DNA of 47,538 bases from Microcaldota archaeon (GCA_027365175.1 DAHXNY010000006.1:1-47538), one strand, 5' to 3'. Numbered from the stretch's first letter, positions 7,846 to 15,886 are shown. Made by a program: numbers and translations. Notes: generated by a model not told the origin, from the letters alone.

Positions 7846-8676
7846 ATGTTAAGACATGCCCTTCCTTTGTTCGCAGCTCTCGCGTTGATAGGCTTGGCAG
7901 GAGCCACCTATGTATCGGTACAGGGTCCTGTAAATGCGAATCTCACCGATAACGGCTTCATATATCTAGGAAAGGTAGGGCCTGGTGAGAGCTTCTACGT
8001 ACTGGCATCAGCTACGACTACAAATGCAAGCGGCTCTGTAGTCAACATAGGATGGGACAGGCTCGAGGCGGTTAATCTGCCGAACGGGTGGTCCATGCAG
8101 GCCTCCCCTCTCTATGAGAACCCTATGAAACTGAAGATATCCGTGCCTTACAACATCAGCGGCACCTACAACCTTACGATAAGAGCAGTAAATGTAGGAA
8201 ACTACTCCAGGCTTGGGAACCTCACCTTCACCGCACAGGTTGACGTTACAAACAATGTCTTCAACGTATCTGTCTCGCCCAGAAATATAAGTGCAGGGGT
8301 AGGACAGCCTGTTGACATAAATGTAAAGGTTGTCAACACAGGCATAGCTGACGAGCCATTCAACATATCTGCGCAGGGACTGCCAGCATGGAACTTCTCT
8401 GATGACGTCATAGCGCTACATTCAAGAACAAGCTCCTTCGTCTACCCAGTGTATGTGAACGAGCCAGGCGTTTATCCGTTCAACCTTACGATAACCTCCG
8501 CTACAGGCCATCTTGTACAGAATGAGTATCCGATAAAATTCTCGGTAGTGGCGAGCCTGTACAACGACTACAGCGCAATAGGCAACGGCGTCGTATTGTC
8601 GCCGGTGATATTTGAACCGGTATATGCGATAGATTACCTCTTGTCCTATCTGATGGGGAGCGGGAACGGCCAATAA
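7846..8676 (+). CDS. secreted or surface protein with Ig-like beta repeats
   Basis: The product is 276 residues, starting with a signal peptide (MLRHALPLFAALALIGLAGA, about residues 1-20). The rest is rich in Asn, Val, Thr and N-x-S/T sites and falls into at least two beta-sandwich-like blocks. The second, around residues 130-240, resembles CARDB/NPCBM-associated Ig domains (VNVKVVNTGIADEPFNI type). The C-terminal hydrophobic stretch near FEPVYAIDYLLSYLMG may anchor it. TATA-like TATTTAAAA at about 7808-7817 supports the ATG. An extracellular role is inferred; there is no catalytic motif. Confidence 0.6.
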   Translation: MLRHALPLFAALALIGLAGATYVSVQGPVNANLTDNGFIYLGKVGPGESFYVLASATTTNASGSVVNIGWDRLEAVNLPNGWSMQASPLYENPMKLKISVPYNISGTYNLTIRAVNVGNYSRLGNLTFTAQVDVTNNVFNVSVSPRNISAGVGQPVDINVKVVNTGIADEPFNISAQGLPAWNFSDDVIALHSRTSSFVYPVYVNEPGVYPFNLTITSATGHLVQNEYPIKFSVVASLYNDYSAIGNGVVLSPVIFEPVYAIDYLLSYLMGSGNGQ

Positions 8677-8691
8677 GCAGCAGGTCTTTTT

Positions 8692-9366
8692 ATGAAGAAT
8701 AAGGAAGATGAAGACAAGAAGATTACTTATGTCAGGGTAGAATCGCTGATGGATCTGGCCAGGCTTGCCTTCGGCAACGACTTCTCCTCCAGGAACCTTT
8801 TCTGCTATCAGAAAGGGAGCATGTACAGAATTGCCATGCTTGGAGAGCATATAGCAAACAGCATTATAGCTTATTATGTGGATTCTGACAGAAAATGCAA
8901 GGGCATACTCTATGAGAGCAATGATTCGGGAGAAAGGGCAGATGTAAGCGATGCCGATCCGGGAATGGAGAAGGGATTCATAGATGTATTCGATATGGAT
9001 ATGGGGCATATGAAGGAAGGGAACGTAGACAGGAAGAATATCCAATTGGTAAAGACAGGTGCGGACAGCCTTGCCAAGATGGCTGTGAAGGCAGCCGTGC
9101 ATGACGAATTCATAAAGCATTTATACCTTTTTGCATACAAGGGAAAGCAGATAATAGGAGGATTTGAGCTTGTAGAGGAGCTGAACGACGATATAGGAAA
9201 CTTTTATTATGCAGTACTCCCAAAGGATGAGAAGGGAAACTTCGTCGCTTATGACTATAAGACAGGAAAGATAGAGTTCACGGAAAAGATAAGAGGATAT
9301 TCTTATATGTATCTGAAGATAATAAACCTCGCAGAGCCGTTCCCGTTCTTCAACGTGCCCGATTAG
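8692..9366 (+). CDS. unknown cytoplasmic protein overlapping tRNA-Asn
   Basis: The product is 224 residues with a charged N-terminus (KNKEDEDKKITYVRVESLM), no signal peptide, one central acidic segment (SNDSGERADVSDADPGME) and alternating strands near the end (KQIIGGFELVEELNDDIGNFYYAVLP). I do not recognise a family. It follows the secreted protein by 15 bases, so the two are probably one transcript. Its last three codons and TAG lie within the acceptor and position 8-9 region of tRNA-Asn, which starts at 9357; the mRNA could not stay full length if the tRNA were cut from the same transcript. Confidence 0.6.
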   Translation: MKNKEDEDKKITYVRVESLMDLARLAFGNDFSSRNLFCYQKGSMYRIAMLGEHIANSIIAYYVDSDRKCKGILYESNDSGERADVSDADPGMEKGFIDVFDMDMGHMKEGNVDRKNIQLVKTGADSLAKMAVKAAVHDEFIKHLYLFAYKGKQIIGGFELVEELNDDIGNFYYAVLPKDEKGNFVAYDYKTGKIEFTEKIRGYSYMYLKIINLAEPFPFFNVPD

Positions 9367-9427
9367 CTCAGTGGTAGAGCGCCTGGCTGTTAACCAGGAT
9401 GTCGCAGGTTCGACCCCTGCATCGGGC
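9357..9427 (+). tRNA. tRNA-Asn (GUU)
   Basis: The 71-base cloverleaf is complete. The acceptor stem pairs GCCCGAT with ATCGGGC (7 bp), D stem GCTC/GAGC, anticodon stem CCTGG/CCAGG around loop CTGTTAA (anticodon GTT), and T stem GCAGG/CCTGC around TTCGACC. Base 73 is G, as expected for tRNA-Asn. CCA is not encoded. The first ten bases overlap the end of the upstream coding region. Confidence 0.96.
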
Positions 9428-9474
9428 GATTCGCTTCGAGTTCTGCTCCACAGGCGGTAAAGTTACAGTAGACT

Positions 9475-10014
9475 TCACTCTTTCGCTTGCATCGGTTCAA
9501 TCAACTTTCCACTCCTTGCTACCTCGGGATCCGTGCACGTGCTGCGGTCAAAGCAGCACGCAGTTCGTTTTCCGGCCTTGAGTTTTGATAACGCTTTCAC
9601 GATCCTTATCTTACGCGTTTTAGGATTCCTGGTTCCGTTTATCCAGCGTATCCAATCCCAGCGTGCAAGTGGTGTGATGTCCAACCAAAGGTAGCGTGCC
9701 TTTGCGTCTGCTTCCAGAGCTTTCTTCAAATCTGCCGGTACTTTGGGTTCTGGCCACTCTTCGACCGGTTCGATTTCAAGCATTACTCGTTTCCCTACTA
9801 CTGCCCCTGCTTTGCGCATTGCTTTATCAATTTTAAGCCAGTGGCTCCTCTTCCCATCTGGTTCAAGAGGAGACTGAAAGTGAAAACTGTTGATGGTTCC
9901 GTTAATCATTGCCATGCCACGTGAGGGGAGCTTTGCACTTGCGCTCTTAGGAAGCCGGATTATAACCAATGAGCCAATCTTAACCGGTTCAGCTTTAAAA
10001 CTGATTTTCGCCAT
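9475..10014 (-). CDS. DUF1905 / YdeI-OmdA family protein
   Basis: The product is 179 residues. The N-terminal half is a DUF1905-type beta barrel (VIIRLPKSASAKL..., MAMINGTINSFHFQSPLEPDGKRSHWLKIDKAMRK). The second half carries the OmdA/YdeI pattern: VPADLKKALEADAKARYLWLDITPLARWDWIRWI, then a TRxxKTRKIRIVKALSKLKAGKR helix. The biochemical role of the family is unknown; some bacterial members are annotated as bacteriocin-protection or Omp-associated. It is convergent with tRNA-Asn, and its Arg codons include many CGT/CGC, unlike the AGG/AGA bias of the ribosomal operon. That fits acquisition beside a tRNA gene. Confidence 0.75.
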   Translation of the reverse strand: MAKISFKAEPVKIGSLVIIRLPKSASAKLPSRGMAMINGTINSFHFQSPLEPDGKRSHWLKIDKAMRKAGAVVGKRVMLEIEPVEEWPEPKVPADLKKALEADAKARYLWLDITPLARWDWIRWINGTRNPKTRKIRIVKALSKLKAGKRTACCFDRSTCTDPEVARSGKLIEPMQAKE

Positions 10015-10219
10015 GCTTAAATTAAGTCATTTAAATTATTTAAATGCATTCGCAAATTGATAGTATTTGAATGCCACAGACTGCCGTTGTTGCCATTCCG
10101 CCTGCAAATACCATAGTGGGGCTTGCCTTTCGGCGAGCTGATTAGCAGCACAGCCTTCCGTAAACATTAATTCTTGCTTCTTTTACTATCGAGGCATAGA
10201 ATATATGCAATAAGATATG

Positions 10220-10513
10220 CTACTTTGACTTTTTACCTAGTCGGGATTCGCTTCTGAAACCGATCCAGATGCCGTTGGGATCCTTGATGAAGCCCATTGT
10301 TATCTTCTTGCCATTGCTCTCGTGCTCCATTAGCTCCATGGCCGGCTTCATGCCTTTTTTAACCATTGCAGTGTACTTCTTCTTTGCATCAGGCACATCG
10401 AACATCAGGTGGTCAAGCTCCACGCCATCATCCTTCCAAGGCATGTACATCCTGCATTTCTTGCCGTACCACATAAGATTGAGCTTCTGCTTGTACAGGA
10501 AGAAATCTGACAA
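10220..10513 (-). pseudogene. C-terminal half of a VOC/glyoxalase-fold protein
   Basis: A TTG at 10513 opens 97 codons matching the second beta-alpha-beta-beta-beta module of a vicinal-oxygen-chelate protein: a KQKLNLMWY entry strand, GVELDHLMFDVPDAKKKYTAMVKKG, and a closing FIKDPNGIWIGF. The first module is missing and an in-frame TAG lies seven codons upstream, so this is not a start-site error. The expected metal ligand His is present (LDHLMF) but the final Glu is replaced (WIGF). The missing module is found on the opposite strand at 13274; see the finding on the inversion. Confidence 0.75.
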
Positions 10514-10522
10514 CGTGATAAT

Positions 10523-11014
10523 ATGCGCTACCTATCCGGCAATGAAGAGAACGAAGCTCTGGATTACCTGAATGCAGCTGCGCAGATTGCAAATAGCGCC
10601 ACTTGCAATAGGCATAAATGCGGCAGCGTAATAGTCAGCAATGGAAGCGTAATAGGGACAGGGATGAACTCTCCGCCTGCAAACAGGGAGAGCCAAAGAA
10701 GATGCTCCAATCGCAAAGAGTCTTACGATGGTCGTGTTACGGACAAGACCTGCTGCATGCATGCGGAGCAGAGGGCAATAATGGACGCGCTGAAAAAGAA
10801 TCCTGAAGAACTGCCAGGCTCCAGGCTATACTTCATAAGGCTGGCAGATGATGGTAAAATAGCAAAATCAGGAAAGCCCTACTGCACAATATGCAGCAAA
10901 ATGTCCCTTGACGCAGGCATAACGGAATTTGTATTGTGGCACGATGAAGGTATCTGTGTTTACGATGCCGAAGAATACAATGGGCTCTCCTATCAGTACA
11001 AAGACGAAAGGTAA
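10523..11014 (+). CDS. CMP/dCMP deaminase-family zinc protein
   Basis: The product is 163 residues. The zinc-dependent deaminase core is visible: a first strand CGSVIVSNGSVIGTG, the catalytic H-A-E at residues 80-82 (CCMHAEQRAI), and the second zinc motif P-Y-C-x-x-C with Cys 121 and 124. This resembles ComEB/dCMP deaminases, but the HAEQRA motif lacks the usual Asn of HAExNA, so the substrate (dCMP, cytidine or a modified base) is open. It starts ten bases from the broken VOC fragment, at a predicted inversion breakpoint, so its original promoter may have been changed. Confidence 0.8.
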   Translation: MRYLSGNEENEALDYLNAAAQIANSATCNRHKCGSVIVSNGSVIGTGMNSPPANRESQRRCSNRKESYDGRVTDKTCCMHAEQRAIMDALKKNPEELPGSRLYFIRLADDGKIAKSGKPYCTICSKMSLDAGITEFVLWHDEGICVYDAEEYNGLSYQYKDER

Positions 11015-11122
11015 TTAACGCAGCAAAAAGTCCTACCGGTAATAATAAATCAATGCAAGGATGCACTGCTTACACATATGCTCCGAGGCAAGCACTGCAT
11101 CCCGCATAAAACTCTAAATAAT

Positions 11123-11719
11123 CTATGAGGTGGTTGGTTTAGGCACCGTTACTGCATACCATACTCCTCCAAATGCATGCAGTCCGTTTCCATTCGTCTG
11201 CCCAGCAGCACTGTCCCCGGTGAACCGGTACAGCGGCCATCCATCATAGGTGAGCTGCGTTCCACCGCCAGTTCTCGTTATCGTGCCAAATGCAGAAGCG
11301 TTTATGCCTGTCTGTACGCTGAGTGCAGAGAGGTTGCCGCTGAACGTATAAGGAGGCCAATAGGTTGCACATGTGCCTGTGCAGGTGCTTGTCCTATATG
11401 GGGTATCTGTATTAAGAAGATATAGCGTAAAGCCATTTGAACTTTCAAGATAGTTGCCTATCGTTGGGCTGCTCCCCGCCATTACATTATACTTCTTTGT
11501 CGTATTTGATTGGCTTACCGAATTCGAAGGTGTTGTAGAATTCGCAACGCCAGTTGTGTTCTTGGCAGCACTCCTTGCAACTGTTGTTGCAACTGTAGTG
11601 TAACCAGCTGTTGTTACGCTGCCCGAATTGTTTTTCTGGCCAGAGAATGCCAAGGCCGCAATAGCCACTATCACTATCACCGCTATTACGCCGATTACTG
11701 CCATGCTGGATTGTTTCAT
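11123..11719 (-). CDS. secreted protein with YxFxxD-type (COG4315) repeats
   Basis: The product is 198 residues. An N-terminal hydrophobic segment (about residues 7-26) is followed by a Ser/Thr/Asn-rich linker, likely glycosylated, to about residue 80. The globular part carries two copies of the Y-x-(F/L)-x-x-D motif (LYLLNTD and LYRFTGD) and the CTGTCATYWPP segment typical of this lipoprotein-repeat family. No lipobox cysteine is seen, so it is probably anchored by the N-terminal helix. The function of the family is unknown; it is often found near redox and metal proteins. A palindrome at 11732-11744 lies between its TATA and its start. Confidence 0.75.
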   Translation of the reverse strand: MKQSSMAVIGVIAVIVIVAIAALAFSGQKNNSGSVTTAGYTTVATTVARSAAKNTTGVANSTTPSNSVSQSNTTKKYNVMAGSSPTIGNYLESSNGFTLYLLNTDTPYRTSTCTGTCATYWPPYTFSGNLSALSVQTGINASAFGTITRTGGGTQLTYDGWPLYRFTGDSAAGQTNGNGLHAFGGVWYAVTVPKPTTS

Positions 11720-11731
11720 TTAAATCACGTT

Positions 11732-11744
11732 ATAACCTGGTTAT
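11732..11744. promoter_or_regulatory. ATAACC-T-GGTTAT inverted repeat, probable operator
   Basis: The six-base arms are perfect reverse complements around one T. The site lies downstream of a leftward TATA-like TTTAAATAAATT (about 11748-11759) and upstream of the start at 11719, so a bound protein would block transcription start. Confidence 0.45.
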
Positions 11745-11792
11745 GTAATTTATTTAAACCTGCTGTGAATTGCACGTGTTCAATCTTAAGGA

Positions 11793-12179
11793 TCAGTGGC
11801 CGAGCAGACCAGGCACCACAAATATCGCAACCATGATGTTGATGAAGACTATCAGCGTTATAACCACATACAGCCAGTTTCTTTCATAAATGAATGACAA
11901 GACGGAGGCTATGACTCTGGCTATCGGCGTAATTATCAGAACTATTATCCCAAGAAGCATGAAGTCAAGGCCCTGGTAAGATAAAAGTCCATTTATCATA
12001 TCGGAAAAGGAGAACATGGAGGAGTTTATCTTGCTGCTAGTGCTTGCAAGTTCGCCTATGGGGAAGCCGTTGCTGCTTCCCTGCAGGAAGAGAAGCACAG
12101 CTCCTATCATTATCAGAATAATGCTTATTACTACTCCTATCTTGAGGACATAAGCTATACTATCATTCATCTCCATCAT
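11793..12179 (-). CDS. DUF1634 membrane protein
   Basis: The product is 128 residues with three predicted TM segments (about residues 9-33, 68-90 and 101-124) and the GLDFMLLGIIVLIITPIARVIASV region characteristic of DUF1634. The family is nearly always encoded with a TauE/SafE permease and probably forms part of the same exporter. Here the ATG overlaps the end of the TauE gene by four bases, which indicates translational coupling. Confidence 0.85.
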   Translation of the reverse strand: MMEMNDSIAYVLKIGVVISIILIMIGAVLLFLQGSSNGFPIGELASTSSKINSSMFSFSDMINGLLSYQGLDFMLLGIIVLIITPIARVIASVLSFIYERNWLYVVITLIVFINIMVAIFVVPGLLGH

Positions 12180-13030
12180 GCAACACCAATGCCTCTCAAT
12201 ATCATCTGAACCGCTATAACCCCAAGAAGTATCAGGAAGAGCAAGCGTATCTTCTGGCTTGCTGTTTTCTCCAGAAGCTTGGATCCGAGATAAGCTCCTG
12301 CCAATATGCCTATGACTGCTGGAGCCACTATAAACGGCTGTATGTATCCCAACGCCCAGTATATGGCGCTGCTAGTAGCTGCTGTAACTCCTATCATGAA
12401 GTTGCTTGTAGATGTGGTTACCTTCATGGGCAGCCTCATTCCCCTGTTCATGCCCATTACCTTCAATACCCCTCCGCCTATGCCAAGCAGTCCTGACATC
12501 AGCCCTCCTCCTCCGCTTACCAGCTCTCCAAGCCACCACCTATATCCAGAATACTTTATCATCTTTTTCTCAGCCTTGTCGTAATAACTTCCAGAGAGCT
12601 GGAAGAAATCGGTGCTCCAGTCCCTGTACATTCTCTTTCTATGCCTCCTCTTGTATTCCTTGTAAGTAGGATAAAGCGAGAGCAGAAGCACCACTCCGAA
12701 TATTATGAATAGGTAGCTGCTTATGCCATTTGCGTATATGTATGCCGCAAGCAGCGAACCAGCTATGGCTCCCAGGGTAGTGGCCACTTCCAGCGACATC
12801 CCTATCCTTATGTTGGAAAGCCTGTCCTTCACATATGCGCTAGCAGCACCGCTTGACGTGGCTATTGTAGATACAAGGCTTGCACCTGCCGCATACTCTA
12901 AGGGTATGCCGAAAAGCAGAGTGAGCGCAGGGACAATTACTACTCCTCCACCAAGCCCGCTCATTGATCCAACGATGCCTGCTGCAAAACCAGCGAGTAG
13001 CAGGGCTATGAAATATGCAATCGCAATCAT
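12176..13030 (-). CDS. TauE/SafE-family sulfite/anion exporter
   Basis: The ATG at 13030 gives 284 residues; a TTG at 13039 would add three. The protein has eight or so TM segments in two halves, each opening with the family's Gly-rich motif: GSMSGLGGGVVIVPAL near residue 25 and GLLGIGGGVLKVMGM near residue 185. A central cytoplasmic loop (about 125-165) is charged. The family exports sulfite, sulfonates or related anions; the substrate cannot be told from sequence. It is in an operon with DUF1634. Confidence 0.9.
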   Translation of the reverse strand: MIAIAYFIALLLAGFAAGIVGSMSGLGGGVVIVPALTLLFGIPLEYAAGASLVSTIATSSGAASAYVKDRLSNIRIGMSLEVATTLGAIAGSLLAAYIYANGISSYLFIIFGVVLLLSLYPTYKEYKRRHRKRMYRDWSTDFFQLSGSYYDKAEKKMIKYSGYRWWLGELVSGGGGLMSGLLGIGGGVLKVMGMNRGMRLPMKVTTSTSNFMIGVTAATSSAIYWALGYIQPFIVAPAVIGILAGAYLGSKLLEKTASQKIRLLFLILLGVIAVQMILRGIGVA

Positions 13031-13056
13031 GTAGCTCAAAAGTATTTATAAGTGAA

Positions 13057-13068
13057 AGTTATATAACT
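13057..13068. promoter_or_regulatory. 12-bp palindrome upstream of the TauE promoter
   Basis: AGTTATATAACT is its own reverse complement. The leftward TATA-like TTATAAATA (13043-13051) lies between it and the TauE start. It resembles the GTTATAA-core palindromes elsewhere in the window. Confidence 0.4.
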
Positions 13069-13273
13069 GATTACATATCGCATACGCAACAAACGTTTTT
13101 AATGACGGCACTGCACATGATTGCTGCAATCTGGAGGTAACCAAAAGATCCACAGAGAGAAGAACCGGACAAAGCAACGTTGAAGCCGATGCTGCACTAG
13201 CATTGCAAAAAAGGAGCGGGAAAAGCCTGTATATTATTTATTGATTTGCTTCCATATTATACTGGTGAAAGAT

Positions 13274-13513
13274 ATGGGATTAATGTATACTAGCATAAGA
13301 GTCAAGGACATGAAGAAGTCTCTCGCTTTCTACTCCAAGTACCTTGGATTGAAGGTGATAGGCAGAAGGGAGCCTATTCCAGATGAACTTGTCGTGAGCT
13401 TAGAAGACAAGTCTACCAAGCAGACGCTATACATGATCTTGATTAACTTATTAAAGTTTAATCCGCATAATATAGAGAGGTTGCCCTTCTGTTTATGGAT
13501 CAGATTCCGGTGA
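13274..13513 (+). pseudogene. N-terminal half of a VOC/glyoxalase-fold protein
   Basis: The ATG at 13274 gives 79 residues. Residues 1-54 are the first VOC module (YTSIRVKDMKKSLAFYSKYLGLKVIGR, then VVSLEDKSTKQTLYM). After about residue 54 the sequence becomes unrelated and ends in a short tail. The second module is absent here but occurs reversed at 10220-10513. The usual first metal ligand His is Tyr (LMYTSIRV). The remnant now lies directly upstream of the YHS gene, so it may be transcribed with the copper operon. Confidence 0.72.
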
Positions 13514-13517
13514 GATA

Positions 13518-13655
13518 ATGAATGACCCCGTGTGCATGATGGAAGTGGATGAAAGGTCGCCGTTTAAAAGCAGTTATAACGGCAAGGTTTATGTCTTCTG
13601 CTCTGCAGTATGCAAACAGAGCTTTGACAAGAACCCTGCCCCATATGTGAAATGA
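13518..13655 (+). CDS. stand-alone YHS-domain mini protein
   Basis: The 45-residue product is one YHS domain: NDPVCMMEVDE at the start, a YNGKVYVFCS strand, and CKQSFDKNP at the end. The three Cys positions (6, 28, 33) match those that bind metal in YHS/TRASH domains. A GGTGA Shine-Dalgarno sequence five bases upstream supports the ATG. The same domain is fused to the copper ATPase two genes on. It probably acts as a metal chaperone or sensor delivering copper to the pump. Confidence 0.82.
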   Translation: MNDPVCMMEVDERSPFKSSYNGKVYVFCSAVCKQSFDKNPAPYVK

Positions 13656-13662
13656 TGATAGA

Positions 13663-13812
13663 ATGACAGTATACCAGTGCAGCATATGCAAACTGCATTA
13701 TGGGAGCAAGGAATTGGCTGAAGAGTGCCATAAGTGGTGTTCGACGCATAACAGCTGCAATTTCCAAACTGCCAGACAATCTGTAGAAGCTATACAGAAG
13801 AACAAGGATTGA
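13663..13812 (+). CDS. Cys/His-rich mini protein of the copper operon
   Basis: The product is 49 residues. The pattern Y-x-C-x-x-C-x-L-H-Y, then ELAEECHKWC and HNSCN, gives five Cys and three His, which suggests one or two metal sites. Similar small CxxC...ECxxWCxxHxSCN proteins occur beside archaeal metal-resistance genes, as I remember them; the family has no name that I can give. It lies between the YHS mini protein and the YHS-ATPase with gaps of 7 and 4 bases, so one transcript is likely. Confidence 0.7.
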   Translation: MTVYQCSICKLHYGSKELAEECHKWCSTHNSCNFQTARQSVEAIQKNKD

Positions 13813-13816
13813 GTTT

Positions 13817-15886
13817 GTGGCCAACGATCCCGTATGCGGAATGTATGTTGATGAGAAAAACACCTCTCTGACCAGTGATAACGAAGGCAAGAGGTATTAT
13901 TTCTGCAGCACTGCATGCAAGCTCCAGTTCGATAGGCCGGAACTTGAGATGAAGATACTGAAGAGAGCTCTTGCTGTTTCATGGCCTCTGACCATAATAG
14001 TCGCTGTGCTGACATATCTGCTTAGGCTTGGTTACGGCAACTATATCATGCTCGCGCTTGCCAGCATAGTCCAGTTTTATTCAGGAAGGAGATTCTATGC
14101 AGGCATAATAGACGCTGTTAAGAATAGGTCTGCGAATATGGACACGCTGATAGCGATAGGCACGACCGCAGCGTGGTCTTATAGCGCGGTCGTGACTATC
14201 TTCCCTTATTTCTTCCCTTCAGGAGGGATCTTCTTCGATACTTCCACCATAATAATATCGCTCATACTTACGGGAACCTACCTGCAGAGGCTTGCTGAAG
14301 AGAAGGCTTCGGTAGCAGTATCAGCCCTTACTTCGTTGCAGTCAAAGACAGCGCATGTGATAAATGGAAATAGCGTTAAGGATGTGCCTTTGGAGCAGAT
14401 TGAGGAGAAGGATACGCTTCTTATCAGGCCTGGGGAGCGGGTGCCGACCGATGCCGTAATAATCGGAGGGGAGAGCTCTGTAGACGAATCCATGATTACC
14501 GGAGAGAGCATGCCTGTAACGAAAGGCGTCGGTGACAGCATAACTGGAGGCACGATAAACGTCACAGGAGCAGTGAAGGTCAAGGTCGTTAAGGTAGGGG
14601 ATGATACAACACTTGCGCAGATAATAAGGATCGTCAGAGATGCCGCTTCAAGCAAAGTGCCAATACAAAGGCTTGCTGACAAGGTAGCCTCTTATTTCGT
14701 ACCTGCAGTCGTACTGATAGGCGTATTGTCATCGCTCGCATGGTACTTCTTAGGAGGAGTGGGGCTCAACATCGCCATATTGATATTCGTCAGCGTGCTG
14801 ATAATAGCGTGTCCGTGTGCTCTTGGCATAGCTACTCCTGCTGCCTTGCTGGTATCTTCTGGAAAAGCTGCAAGGAAGGGAATATTGGTCAAGAGCGGAG
14901 AGAGCCTGCAGATTGCGAGCAAGGTAAATACAGTGGTACTTGACAAGACAGGCACGCTTACAAAAGGCAGGCCAGAGGTTACTGACATCGTCCCGCTCTC
15001 AGTTTATGACGATAAGCAGATACTCGGATTTGCTGCTGTCGCTGAGATGAATTCCGAACATGTGCTTGGCAGAGCCATAACTGCCAGGGCAAATGAAAAA
15101 GGGATTAAGGCAGACTTCCCAAAGAGCTTCAGCTACAGGCAGGGATTCGGAGTCATAGCCGTAGACAAGGAAGGGAGGGAGATAACTGTTGGAAACGCTG
15201 AGCTTTTCGGCAATACAGTATCAGAAGAGGCAAGGGGGCAGCTGCAGAGGCTCGAGGCAGATGGCAAAACCGCACTGGTAGTCAGGATCGGAGGTTCTGT
15301 AGCAGGAATCATAGCGCTTGCGGATGTGCTTAGAGGGGATAGCAAAAGAGCGATGGATGCGCTACGGAAGAATGGGATAGAGATATGGCTTGTTACGGGA
15401 GACAATCAGAATGTTGCAGAAGCTGTCGCGAAGCAGCTTGGCATAAAGAATGTCATCTCAAAAGCAAAGCCCGGGCAGAAGATGGAGAAGATAGTTGAGC
15501 TGCAGAAGAAAGGCAAGGTGGTGGCGATGGTCGGGGACGGTATAAATGATGCACCAGCACTCACCAAAGCAGACCTTGGAATCGCAATAGGTGCAGGCAC
15601 TGAGGTTGCTGCACAGGCAGGAGGAATAGTGCTTATAGAGAGTAAGGTATACAATGTGTATGTTGCCCTGGAGCTTGGCAAGAAGACCATGTCGAAGATA
15701 AGACAGAATCTTTTCTGGGCCTTCGGGTACAACATTGTTCTGATACCGATAGCTGCCGGTGCGCTGATACCAGTATTTACAATAAGCATATATCAGATCC
15801 TGCCGGTGCTTGCAGCGTTTGCAATGGCATTCAGCTCTGTAACTGTTGTATTGAATTCGCTTCTTCTTGGCAGGTTCAGGGCGTAG
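13817..15886 (+). CDS. copA: copper-transporting P1B-type ATPase with N-terminal YHS domain
   Basis: The product is 689 residues from a GTG. Residues about 1-45 are a YHS domain in place of the usual HMA domain. Eight TM segments follow. The actuator TGES is near residue 228, the ion-binding CPC motif (ACPCALGIATP) near 333, the phosphorylation loop DKTGTLTKG near 376, and the hinge GDGINDAP near 573. HP-type nucleotide-binding residues are present around SEHVLGRAI. These place it among Cu+ (or Ag+) exporters. It is the third gene of a metal operon with two small Cys-rich proteins. Cu+ efflux is the expected role in an acidic, metal-rich habitat. Confidence 0.93.
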   Translation: MANDPVCGMYVDEKNTSLTSDNEGKRYYFCSTACKLQFDRPELEMKILKRALAVSWPLTIIVAVLTYLLRLGYGNYIMLALASIVQFYSGRRFYAGIIDAVKNRSANMDTLIAIGTTAAWSYSAVVTIFPYFFPSGGIFFDTSTIIISLILTGTYLQRLAEEKASVAVSALTSLQSKTAHVINGNSVKDVPLEQIEEKDTLLIRPGERVPTDAVIIGGESSVDESMITGESMPVTKGVGDSITGGTINVTGAVKVKVVKVGDDTTLAQIIRIVRDAASSKVPIQRLADKVASYFVPAVVLIGVLSSLAWYFLGGVGLNIAILIFVSVLIIACPCALGIATPAALLVSSGKAARKGILVKSGESLQIASKVNTVVLDKTGTLTKGRPEVTDIVPLSVYDDKQILGFAAVAEMNSEHVLGRAITARANEKGIKADFPKSFSYRQGFGVIAVDKEGREITVGNAELFGNTVSEEARGQLQRLEADGKTALVVRIGGSVAGIIALADVLRGDSKRAMDALRKNGIEIWLVTGDNQNVAEAVAKQLGIKNVISKAKPGQKMEKIVELQKKGKVVAMVGDGINDAPALTKADLGIAIGAGTEVAAQAGGIVLIESKVYNVYVALELGKKTMSKIRQNLFWAFGYNIVLIPIAAGALIPVFTISIYQILPVLAAFAMAFSSVTVVLNSLLLGRFRA

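Noticed and set aside
10071-10145. 24-codon frame after a TTTAAAT promoter-like sequence
   Set aside because: Too short, no family, and the promoter is better explained as serving the leftward DUF1905 gene.
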